NCBI GenBank assembly: GCA_902766475.1
Contig: CACXDQ010000144.1
Span: 1-5,820, forward strand
DNA length: 5,820 nucleotides
Reading direction: 5' to 3'
Source of the DNA: an uncultured Eubacteriales bacterium
GTDB taxonomy: Bacteria; Bacillota; Clostridia; Christensenellales; Borkfalkiaceae
Below are positions 1 through 5,230 of the stretch, one piece after another. A program made the translations under genes and the position numbers. A model generated the notes under the pieces. That model saw nothing but the letters and a program-made list of their open reading frames with translations. It ran no database searches and had not been told where the DNA came from. Every line of letters begins with the position of its first letter. Positions within the stretch are counted from its first letter, which is position 1.

Positions 1-791
1 ATTTCATATTCGCCCGTAAACACCTCGTTCACCATTCCCGACAGCGACGCTCTTCCGCCCGAAAATGCCGTTCCGAGCGTTCCGCCGTCCATTATCACTT
101 CTATTTCTCTTTGTCCGCTTTTCAGATACGTCGCATAGCCGACGGCAACCGCTCCGCTTCCGCAAGCGAGAGTTCTGCCGCTCCCCCTCTCGAAAACTTC
201 GGCTCTAACCTTTTCGCCGCAAACAACGCATCTCTCAACGTTTATCCCGTCCTCAAACAATCTCGTTTTACCTATTTCTTCGGCAAGTTTTTCAAGCTTC
301 TCATCGACAAAAAACACGGCGTGTAAATTTCCGACGTTCACCAAAAACAGATCGTTAGGGCTTACGGAAACACCCCTTTCTTTGAGCTTTTCGCAAAGCT
401 CTCTTTCTCCGCCCGTAAGTTTAGGGACGCCCATGTCGGCTTGAACAAATGCGCATTTGTCCGTATATCGAGATATTTCCGTCTTTGACACCCCCGACAG
501 CGTTTCGACAAAAATTTCGTTCTCCGATATACCGAGGTGCTTTTTGGCGAAAAACGCCGAACATCTTATCCCGTTACCGCACGTTCTCCCCTCGCTCCCG
601 TCGGAATTGAAAATTCGCATGTTTATCGACTTATAGCCCGACTTTTCGACAACTATAAGTCCGTCGCCGCCTATCCCGAAAGACCTTTCCGACAACATCT
701 TTGAAAGTTTGGAAAAATCTCCGCCCTTTACCTCTCCGTAATCGACGTAGACGTAATCGTTTCCCGCCGCCTGCATTTTCGCAAATTTCAT
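1..791 (-). CDS. dapF: Diaminopimelate epimerase DapF (3' end cut by window edge)
   Basis: DapF interconverts LL- and meso-diaminopimelate in the cytoplasm, the penultimate step of lysine synthesis and the source of the peptidoglycan cross-linking residue. It is a PLP-independent two-cysteine racemase. Both catalytic cysteines are visible: Cys71 in TCGNGIRC and Cys210 in LACGSGAVAVG. Other family landmarks are the N-terminal MKFAKMQAAGNDY with Asn11, FNSDGSEG at about 61-68, and ERGSG at 201-205 before the second cysteine. 263 codons are visible with no stop; the family is usually about 270-280 residues, so only a short C-terminal piece is missing. The ATG at 789-791 matches the family's N-terminus exactly. 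No Shine-Dalgarno precedes it. One oddity is GNLHAV at about 154-159, where the family normally has GNPHAV. A terminator separates it from the upstream HAD gene, so it needs its own promoter. Identification is near certain. Confidence 0.96.
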   Translation of the reverse strand, partial: MKFAKMQAAGNDYVYVDYGEVKGGDFSKLSKMLSERSFGIGGDGLIVVEKSGYKSINMRIFNSDGSEGRTCGNGIRCSAFFAKKHLGISENEIFVETLSGVSKTEISRYTDKCAFVQADMGVPKLTGGERELCEKLKERGVSVSPNDLFLVNVGNLHAVFFVDEKLEKLAEEIGKTRLFEDGINVERCVVCGEKVRAEVFERGSGRTLACGSGAVAVGYATYLKSGQREIEVIMDGGTLGTAFSGGRASLSGMVNEVFTGEYE

Positions 792-800
792 AACAATATT

Positions 801-830
801 ATTGTATTGCTGTAAAACTTATTTTGTGCA
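801..830 (-). promoter_or_regulatory. Possible dapF promoter, very close to the start codon
   Basis: On the minus strand a -10-like TACAAT (801-806) lies 9 nt before the dapF ATG, with a 4-of-6 match to the -35 box (TGCACA, 825-830) at an 18-nt spacing. The -10 is good and the -35 weak. The upstream terminator at 841-883 implies a promoter in this short gap. The expected start site would leave a leader of only about 3 nt. The -10 box also overlaps a small inverted repeat, ACAATA-A-TATTGT (793-805). Confidence 0.4.
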
Positions 831-840
831 TTAAAAAATA

Positions 841-883
841 AAAAAAATTTGCGCCCCGAAAGTTTGTCAGACTTTCGGGGCGC
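841..883 (-). terminator. Rho-independent terminator of the HAD phosphatase gene
   Basis: A perfect 13-bp GC-rich stem (arms 851-863 and 871-883, GCGCCCCGAAAGT and its complement) encloses a 7-nt loop. Read on the minus strand it is followed by AAATTTTTTT, a U-tract. It begins 9 nt after the HAD stop codon. There is no T-run on the plus-strand side, so it works in one direction. Confidence 0.93.
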
Positions 884-892
884 ACTCAATAT

Positions 893-1687
893 TTATATCA
901 GGTTAAAGTATTCCATAGCTTCGGCAACGCCGTTTTCTTCCTCTTTTGTAACGTACTCGGCTTTTTGCTTCAAGCCGTCGGGCGAATGGGCGATAACTGC
1001 GCCGTGCCCCGTCGCCTCTATCATCGGAAGATCATTCATGCTGTCCCCGAAAGAATAGGTATTTTCCCTCTTCAACGAGTATATTTCCATTATCTTTTCG
1101 ATAAGAAAATCTTTTCCGCAACCCTTTATAATACATTCCGTATAATAAGGAAAATCAATAACCGTGAACGTCCTTTTAAGCTCCGATAGCGCTTTATCAT
1201 TCATCGGAAGGAACTTTTCACCGCTTTTCTCCTTGATTATCGTAAGCTTGGAACACGGGTTTTCTTCAAAATTATCTAAGATTTTAAGCAAGCTGTCGTA
1301 TGCGATAAAATTGTTATCCCAGTTTAAAAACGGGTTTTTCTTATTGTAATAACAATTGTGAACGCCCTCGAAAATCGTGTTTAAATTATATTTTTCGGAA
1401 ACGAAAGCGGCGGTTTTCACCTCGCCGTAACTCATATCACGTCGAAACACGTCCTTCCCGTCTTTATATATATGGCAACCGCCGAGAAGATAGGCTTCAA
1501 AGCCGATATCCTTTATCTTTTCTATGTCGGAATGTCCGAGCGATCTCCCCGAATTGTAAAAGAGAAGATGTCCGTTCTCCCTCGCTTTTTTAAGCGCCGC
1601 AAGGGTACGCTCTCCGTATCCGTTTTCGCCGAAATAAAGCGTTCCGTCATAATCGAAAAACAATGCCTTTTTATCTGATAATTTCAT
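893..1687 (-). CDS. Cof-type HAD-superfamily phosphatase
   Basis: A 264-residue cytoplasmic hydrolase of the haloacid dehalogenase superfamily, Cof/IIB type. These are usually Mg-dependent phosphatases acting on sugar phosphates, nucleotides or related small metabolites; the substrate here cannot be told from sequence. Motif I is FDYDGTL with nucleophile Asp12 and acid/base Asp14. Motif II is NSGRS with Ser46. Motif III is Lys192 in GCGKDFLIEKI. Motif IV is GDSMNDLPM with Asp215 and Asp219. The C-terminal stretch from about 227 (GHGAVIAHSPDGLKQKAEYVT) is typical of Cof proteins. The region from about 80 to 185 between motifs II and III is the type-C2 cap, which sets specificity. Length is normal. 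A consensus promoter and a terminator make it a single-gene unit, divergent from hsp20. The ribosome binding site is weak (only GGTCGG close to the ATG). The fold is certain; the biological role is unknown. Confidence 0.93.
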   Translation of the reverse strand: MKLSDKKALFFDYDGTLYFGENGYGERTLAALKKARENGHLLFYNSGRSLGHSDIEKIKDIGFEAYLLGGCHIYKDGKDVFRRDMSYGEVKTAAFVSEKYNLNTIFEGVHNCYYNKKNPFLNWDNNFIAYDSLLKILDNFEENPCSKLTIIKEKSGEKFLPMNDKALSELKRTFTVIDFPYYTECIIKGCGKDFLIEKIMEIYSLKRENTYSFGDSMNDLPMIEATGHGAVIAHSPDGLKQKAEYVTKEEENGVAEAMEYFNLI

Positions 1688-1726
1688 AGCCGACCGAATA
1701 AAATATTTTTTTAAGTCAATAACTAA

Positions 1727-1755
1727 ATTATATGGTTAATAAGCCCCTCTGTCAA
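1727..1755 (-). promoter_or_regulatory. Consensus sigma-A promoter for the HAD phosphatase gene
   Basis: On the minus strand TTGACA (1750-1755) and TATAAT (1727-1732) are separated by exactly 17 nt (1733-1749), a perfect match to the vegetative promoter consensus. The expected start site is near 1720, giving a leader of about 33 nt before the ATG at 1687. Confidence 0.88.
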
Positions 1756-1770
1756 ACGTTTTCTTTTGCA

Positions 1771-1796
1771 AAATAAATTTGTTAACAAAATTATTT
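1771..1796. repeat. AT-rich 26-bp near-perfect palindrome in the divergent intergenic region
   Basis: The arms 1771-1783 and 1784-1796 are complementary at 12 of 13 positions, around the perfect core TTTGTTAACAAA (1778-1789). It lies 16 bp upstream of the HAD -35 box and 32 bp upstream of the hsp20 -35 box. It could be an operator or an AT-rich promoter-upstream element. Its base composition (one G, one C) makes chance symmetry more likely than usual, so no regulator is assigned. Confidence 0.5.
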
Positions 1797-1828
1797 AAAA
1801 ATTTTCACAAAATTTACATATAAAAGTA

Positions 1829-1857
1829 TTGACAAAGCTAAAAAAGGGTGTTATAAT
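1829..1857 (+). promoter_or_regulatory. Consensus sigma-A promoter for hsp20
   Basis: TTGACA (1829-1834) and TATAAT (1852-1857) with a 17-nt spacer form a perfect vegetative promoter. The start site is expected at about 1864, the first base of the tandem repeat. A full consensus promoter with an operator directly downstream fits a gene that is strong by default and held off by a repressor, as known for HrcA-controlled heat-shock genes. Confidence 0.92.
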
Positions 1858-1863
1858 ATTGGC

Positions 1864-1909
1864 AGTTAATGAGCGAGAGTGCTAACAGTTAAATATTGAG
1901 AGTGCTAAC
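1864..1909 (+). promoter_or_regulatory. 23-bp tandem repeat with two CIRCE (HrcA) half-sites in the hsp20 leader
   Basis: Two head-to-tail 23-bp units (1864-1886 and 1887-1909) share AGTTAA-N5-GAGAGTGCTAAC and differ only within the central five bases. Each contains GAGTGCTAA (1877-1885 and 1900-1908), the exact right half of the HrcA operator CIRCE (TTAGCACTC-N9-GAGTGCTAA). The left half expected at the standard 9-nt spacing is degenerate: TTGGCAGTT (1859-1867) matches 6 of 9 and CTAACAGTT (1882-1890) matches 5 of 9. The repeats begin at the predicted start site, where CIRCE normally lies. GTTAAT (1865-1870) and ATTAAC (1911-1916) also flank the array as an inverted pair. Heat-shock control by HrcA is the likely reading, with an unusual site arrangement. 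Confidence 0.75.
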
Positions 1910-1935
1910 CATTAACAAAAAAATGAAAAAAATAT

Positions 1936-1941
1936 AAGGAG
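1936..1941 (+). promoter_or_regulatory. hsp20 ribosome binding site
   Basis: AAGGAG lies 10 nt before the ATG at 1952. It confirms the start and shows that this organism uses Shine-Dalgarno initiation, which makes its absence before ylmH and dapF more notable. Confidence 0.88.
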
Positions 1942-1951
1942 ATATAAAATT

Positions 1952-2374
1952 ATGAAAAACTATCTTATCAGAAACAATTCGAGAAACAACAATTTAGACA
2001 CTTTGGACGACGTGTTCGACAACTTTTTCAAGCCCATGTTCTATGAGGAGAAATTCAACACGATGAAAACGGATATAAGGGAAAACGATCACGCATATCT
2101 TATGGACATCGAGATCCCCGGCTTTGACAAAAAAGACGTTAAACTTTCGCTTGAAAACGGCTATCTTACCGTTTCGGCTGAAAAGAAAGAATGTTCTGAC
2201 AACAAGGACAATTATATCCGCCGTGAAAGGAACTGTTCGGTTTCGAGAAGCTATTACGTCGGAGACGTTAAAGAAGAGGACGTTAAGGCACGCTATGAAA
2301 ACGGCATTTTGAATATCGAAATACCCAAAGAACAGCCCAAGGCGCCCACTTCTCACATGATAGAAATACAGTAA
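1952..2374 (+). CDS. hsp20: Small heat-shock protein, Hsp20/alpha-crystallin family
   Basis: A 140-residue ATP-independent holdase chaperone of the cytoplasm. Such proteins form oligomers, bind unfolding proteins under stress and pass them to DnaK/ClpB-type refolding machines. The N-terminal arm (1-37) has the usual DTLDDVFDNFFKP-like amphipathic stretch. The alpha-crystallin domain spans about 38-127, with DIRENDHAYLMDIEIPGFDKKDV at its front and the signature ARYENGILNIEIPK at 113-126. The C-terminal tail carries the IXI motif (I137-E-I139) that docks into a neighbouring subunit's groove. Length and architecture are normal for the Clostridia-type Hsp18/Hsp20 group. It is a single-gene unit with a consensus promoter, CIRCE-like repeats in the leader, a good ribosome binding site and its own terminator, and it is the only plus-strand gene here. 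Confidence 0.97.
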   Translation: MKNYLIRNNSRNNNLDTLDDVFDNFFKPMFYEEKFNTMKTDIRENDHAYLMDIEIPGFDKKDVKLSLENGYLTVSAEKKECSDNKDNYIRRERNCSVSRSYYVGDVKEEDVKARYENGILNIEIPKEQPKAPTSHMIEIQ

Positions 2375-2410
2375 AGTATTTTCTTACATGATTTCCTTCC
2401 TTTTATAGAG

Positions 2411-2445
2411 GCGGAGCGGCAAAATTTGCCGCTCCGCTTTTTTTT
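2411..2445 (+). terminator. Rho-independent terminator of hsp20
   Basis: The stem GCGGAGCGGC (2411-2420) pairs with GCCGCTCCGC (2428-2437); A-T pairs can extend it into the AAAATTT loop. Eight T residues follow at 2438-2445. It lies 36 nt after the hsp20 stop codon. Confidence 0.94.
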
Positions 2446-2449
2446 GCGT

Positions 2450-2484
2450 AAAAATACCGCCGTCGGAATTTTCCGACGGCGGTA
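2450..2484 (-). terminator. Rho-independent terminator of the ylmH-natA-natB operon
   Basis: A perfect 13-bp stem (2455-2467 with 2472-2484, TACCGCCGTCGGA and its complement) has a 4-nt loop. On the minus strand it is followed by five T residues (2454-2450). It starts 3 nt after the permease stop codon. It stands back to back with the hsp20 terminator, only 4 nt from that terminator's T-run, insulating the two convergent units. Confidence 0.93.
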
Positions 2485-2487
2485 TGC

Positions 2488-3648
2488 TTATTTATTGAAC
2501 ATTATCTTTTCACTGTTGAATATCTTTGCGAGCGCAAACACGCCTAAGCCTACAAAGACGATATTGGAAATTACCGTTATGACGAAGAACAGAGAATTAA
2601 AGCTGAGAGAGAACAGCCCGGAAATACATTGCGCCGAATTGTAGACCGGTATCAGATACGCCCACCAGTTGGTATTTGCAGCGCCTTGATTCACCATCGA
2701 AAGCACCGACACCGCCATGACGACTATCATTACGGGCATCGCAAATTGCGAGGCTTCCTTTATGCTTTTCGACAGTGCGGAAACGATCGAAAGTATCACG
2801 GTAAAGAGAAGTACGGTAACGATTATAACGCCCAAAGTGCCGATATAAGTTGAAAAACCGTATGCCGAAAGCGAAATGCCCGTAGCCTCTCCGCCCATAA
2901 GCTTCGGCAGAGAAAAAATCAATCCGATAAACGATATAACCGCCGAAACGAGCGAAGTTATAGAAAGCGCAAGTATCTTGCCTATCGCTATGTGGCTTCT
3001 CTTTACGGGCGTTACCAAAAGCGTGGCTATCGTCCCCCGCTCCTTTTCGCCGGCGATCGATTCCGTCGAAACCGCCATACAGCCCGTGAAGAGGAATATC
3101 ATTAATATAAACGGCAACATCATGGTTATCATCATCGCCGAAAGCTCTTGTTTGGTTGCGAGATCGTAACTCTCTTCGCCGGCATTTACGAGGTAGACGG
3201 GCGTTACCTTGACCGACCTTTCCAAAAGCGCCGAATATATAAGCGTGTATGCCGTCTGTGAGTTTACGTTTGCGGAATCATAATACACTTCGACTGACGG
3301 CACGGCGTTTTCGCTCGTCTTTTCATCGAAATTCTCGTCGAATTTAATATAAATATCGACGTTTCCGTCCTTTATATCAGCCTTTGCCTTCTCTTCGTTT
3401 TCCGCTTTTTTGATCTCGTATTTTATGCCCGTCCGCTTTAAAACATCGTCGAAGCTGTCGGGCTTATTTTCCTCGGCAATAATATACGTATAGTCTTTAT
3501 TGCCCGAAAATACGTTCTCGAAAATGCTGCCCATAAAGGAATACATCACATAAATCAGAACTCCGGGGAGAATGAGGCTTAAAAGTATCCTTTTATCGCT
3601 GAAAAACCTCTTTAACTCCTTTTTCATTATAGTAATTATATCAGACAT
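2488..3648 (-). CDS. ABC-2 type transporter permease, NatB-like
   Basis: Membrane subunit of an ABC exporter, partner of the ATPase encoded just upstream. About six transmembrane segments can be seen (near 21-40, 171-191, 222-247, 267-292, 302-319 and 353-376). A large hydrophilic domain at about 41-170 between the first two is expected outside the cell. The cytoplasmic motif AGEKERGT (199-206) after the second segment is typical of the NatB/YhaP group. B. subtilis NatAB exports sodium; relatives handle other substrates, so the cargo is an inference. I chose the ATG at 3646-3648 because AAGGAG lies 10 nt before it; a GTG two codons upstream (3652-3654) is only 4 nt from that site. The start overlaps the end of the ATPase gene by 8 nt, indicating translational coupling. 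Confidence 0.9.
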   Translation of the reverse strand: MSDIITIMKKELKRFFSDKRILLSLILPGVLIYVMYSFMGSIFENVFSGNKDYTYIIAEENKPDSFDDVLKRTGIKYEIKKAENEEKAKADIKDGNVDIYIKFDENFDEKTSENAVPSVEVYYDSANVNSQTAYTLIYSALLERSVKVTPVYLVNAGEESYDLATKQELSAMMITMMLPFILMIFLFTGCMAVSTESIAGEKERGTIATLLVTPVKRSHIAIGKILALSITSLVSAVISFIGLIFSLPKLMGGEATGISLSAYGFSTYIGTLGVIIVTVLLFTVILSIVSALSKSIKEASQFAMPVMIVVMAVSVLSMVNQGAANTNWWAYLIPVYNSAQCISGLFSLSFNSLFFVITVISNIVFVGLGVFALAKIFNSEKIMFNK

Positions 3649-4417
3649 TTTCACCGCTCTCCTTTAAATACAGATCGAAGAATACGTCCTCTAAGGGTTT
3701 TAGCTCGGTAAGCTCTTTAAGTTTGCCGATCAATACCATTTTTCCGTTTATGATAACGCCCACTCTGTCGCATATCTTTTCGACGAGCGAGAATATATGC
3801 GTGGAGATTATTATCGTTTTTCCGAGATTTTTAAGCTCGATAAGAAAATCTGTTACCGTCTTTGCCGTTATTACGTCAAGTCCGTTGGTCGGCTCGTCGA
3901 AAATTATGAAGTCTGGATCGTGAACGATGGATATGACGAGCGAGATCTTCTGTTTCATGCCCGTAGAGAGGTCGCCTATCTTGACGTGTGCGAACTCTGT
4001 TATGCCGAATCTATCAAAAAGCTTTGCCTTTCTCTCAGCCGCAACGCTCTTTTCCACGCCGTGGAGCGAGCTGAAATAATCGTAGAGATAATCGGGCGTG
4101 AAAAAATCTTCAAGCTTTAATTCGCTCGTTAAAAAGCCGAGTTTTGCCCTCGCTTTGTCGGGGTTTTTCACAACGCTTACGCCGTCGATAAAAGCGTCGC
4201 CGTCGTCGGGTTTTATCAGCGTGGAAATTATCCTAAGAGTTGTCGTCTTGCCGGCGCCGTTAGGTCCTAAAAGCCCGAATATTTCGCCCTTGTACGCCGA
4301 AAAGCTTATTCCGTTTACGGCGACTTTCGTCCTGTCCGCAAGCTTTTCGGTCTTTTGCTGTTTTCTCGAAAGCTTGAAAGTCTTTTTCAAGCCCTCTACC
4401 TTCAAAATTTCTTCCAT
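3641..4417 (-). CDS. ABC transporter ATP-binding protein, NatA-like
   Basis: The 258-residue ATPase of an ABC exporter, acting at the inner face of the membrane with the NatB-like permease. Walker A is GPNGAGKT (51-58). The signature loop is LSTGM (150-154). Walker B is IIFDEP with Asp174 and Glu175, the D-loop follows as GLD (179-181), and the H-loop is His207 in STHIF. The Q-loop position reads GFLTSELKLEDFFTP (94-108), without the usual glutamine; a comparable GETGLYDRLT-type segment is known in NatA relatives. The stretch from DEPTNGLDV to EKICDRVGV also resembles NatA. An insertion of charged residues at about 16-32 (SRKQQKTEKLADRTK) follows the first strand. The ribosome binding site AGGAAAG overlaps the ylmH stop codon, 9 nt before the start. 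A NatA-like ATPase is sure; sodium export is plausible but unproven. Confidence 0.92.
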   Translation of the reverse strand: MEEILKVEGLKKTFKLSRKQQKTEKLADRTKVAVNGISFSAYKGEIFGLLGPNGAGKTTTLRIISTLIKPDDGDAFIDGVSVVKNPDKARAKLGFLTSELKLEDFFTPDYLYDYFSSLHGVEKSVAAERKAKLFDRFGITEFAHVKIGDLSTGMKQKISLVISIVHDPDFIIFDEPTNGLDVITAKTVTDFLIELKNLGKTIIISTHIFSLVEKICDRVGVIINGKMVLIGKLKELTELKPLEDVFFDLYLKESGENV

Positions 4418-4426
4418 CTATCTTTC

Positions 4427-5164
4427 CTATATAAATAATTCTATCTCTATATACGTCTTGCCCTTTTTGGAAGTTCCGCCCTCGCCCGAAAAAATAAACT
4501 TTCCGTAGCCCTTGACGGACACCGCATCGCCCTCTTTCAAAGGATAAGACGGGTTTACCTCTTTGCCGTTTACGAGCGCCGCCCCGTCCTTTACCGCCGA
4601 GCTTCCGTCCTCTCTCGACAAGTTGAACACCCTCGAAATTATTGCGTCTACCCTGTTTGACTGAACGCTTACGCTCTTTCTCTCCACCTTAGGTCGAAAC
4701 TCTTCGGGCACTTCGTCGCAAACGCTTACAAAAAGCGTGTTTCTACCCGCCCTGCCGAGATTTTCGATCAGAAAATCTCCGATCTTTTCGTCGGCGACGA
4801 GATAGGCGTTTTCGCCGTTTACGAATATATCGCCTATCTTATCCCTCTCTATGCCGAGGTTTAAAATTGCGCCGAGATAATCTCTGTGCGTAAGCTCTCT
4901 CGTAAATTTTGCACCCTTCGGCGTAAGCTTTAAAATAACTATGGGCGGCTCTTCCGTATAGCCGACGTCCTCTTCTTTTCCGAAGCGTGCGATCTTTCTC
5001 TCGGCAAAGTCCGCGCCGCCGAAAAACACGACGTTTTCCCCCGCAAAAGCCGAAACTTCGGCTTGGGCGGTCGGGTTTAAAAATGGTGTGTAAGTATATA
5101 TATTTCTCGATAAGCTCCTGTGTAAAAGTTCGCTTATCCGCTTTGAAAATTCTTCGCTTACCAT
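4427..5164 (-). CDS. ylmH: YlmH-family S4-domain RNA-binding protein
   Basis: A 245-residue cytoplasmic RNA-binding protein. YlmH of B. subtilis binds ribosomal subunits and contributes to ribosome-associated quality control; the gene is often found in the ylmDEFGH-divIVA cell-division cluster. The N-terminal part has the family's FLNP motif (28-31; usually FLDP), and the central domain carries the hallmark LTHRDYLGAILNLGIERDKIGDI (91-113). The S4 domain covers about 167-228, with RVDAIISRVFNLSREDG, LVNGKEV and LKEGDAVSVKGYGKF. The gene stands outside the usual division cluster and leads an operon with the NatAB-like exporter (9-nt gap). The ATG at 5162-5164 is the only reasonable start: the next possible start codon in frame is a GTG at codon 46, inside the conserved region. 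It has no Shine-Dalgarno, and the promoter -10 box ends 6 nt upstream, suggesting a leaderless transcript. Confidence 0.93.
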   Translation of the reverse strand: MVSEEFSKRISELLHRSLSRNIYTYTPFLNPTAQAEVSAFAGENVVFFGGADFAERKIARFGKEEDVGYTEEPPIVILKLTPKGAKFTRELTHRDYLGAILNLGIERDKIGDIFVNGENAYLVADEKIGDFLIENLGRAGRNTLFVSVCDEVPEEFRPKVERKSVSVQSNRVDAIISRVFNLSREDGSSAVKDGAALVNGKEVNPSYPLKEGDAVSVKGYGKFIFSGEGGTSKKGKTYIEIELFI

Positions 5165-5170
5165 AAATAC

Positions 5171-5199
5171 ATTATATCATACGGCGCCTTTATTGTAAA
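5171..5199 (-). promoter_or_regulatory. Extended -10 sigma-A promoter of the ylmH-natA-natB operon
   Basis: On the minus strand TTTACA (5194-5199) and TATAAT (5171-5176) are 17 nt apart, and the -10 box carries the extended TGn element (TGATATAAT). Only 6 nt separate the -10 box from the ylmH ATG, so transcription is expected to start at or within a base or two of the A of the start codon. The -35 box overlaps the T-rich tail of the galM terminator. Confidence 0.87.
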
Positions 5200-5227
5200 T
5201 TAAAATCGACGGAAATTCCGTCGATTT
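5197..5227 (-). terminator. Rho-independent terminator of galM
   Basis: An 11-bp stem (5203-5213 with 5217-5227, AAATCGACGGA and its complement) has a 3-nt loop. Read on the minus strand it ends in TTTTAATTT. It starts 3 nt after the galM stop codon. The T-tract is interrupted, so efficiency may be moderate. Confidence 0.82.
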
Positions 5228-5230
5228 GCT

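Noticed and set aside
1735..1744. GTTAATAAGC in the HAD promoter resembles GTTAATGAGC (1865-1874) at the hsp20 start site, suggesting a shared operator.
   Set aside because: The match includes bases that vary between the two hsp20 repeat units, and the conserved CIRCE half-site is absent here. A 9-of-10 AT-rich match is likely chance.
1864..1916. The repeat block as a CRISPR-like array or an RNA thermometer.
   Set aside because: There are only two units with no spacers, so it is not CRISPR. The GTTAAT/ATTAAC pairing is short, has a long loop and does not hide the AAGGAG site, so a thermosensor is unsupported.
1994..2356. A 120-codon open frame on the minus strand opposite hsp20.
   Set aside because: It lies wholly within the well-supported hsp20 gene, shows no recognisable motif and has no ribosome binding site; it is a shadow of hsp20 codon use.
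4098..4508. A 136-codon plus-strand open frame opposite the ATPase and the end of ylmH.
   Set aside because: It spans the junction of two clear minus-strand genes and has low-complexity Ser/Pro-rich content typical of antisense frames.
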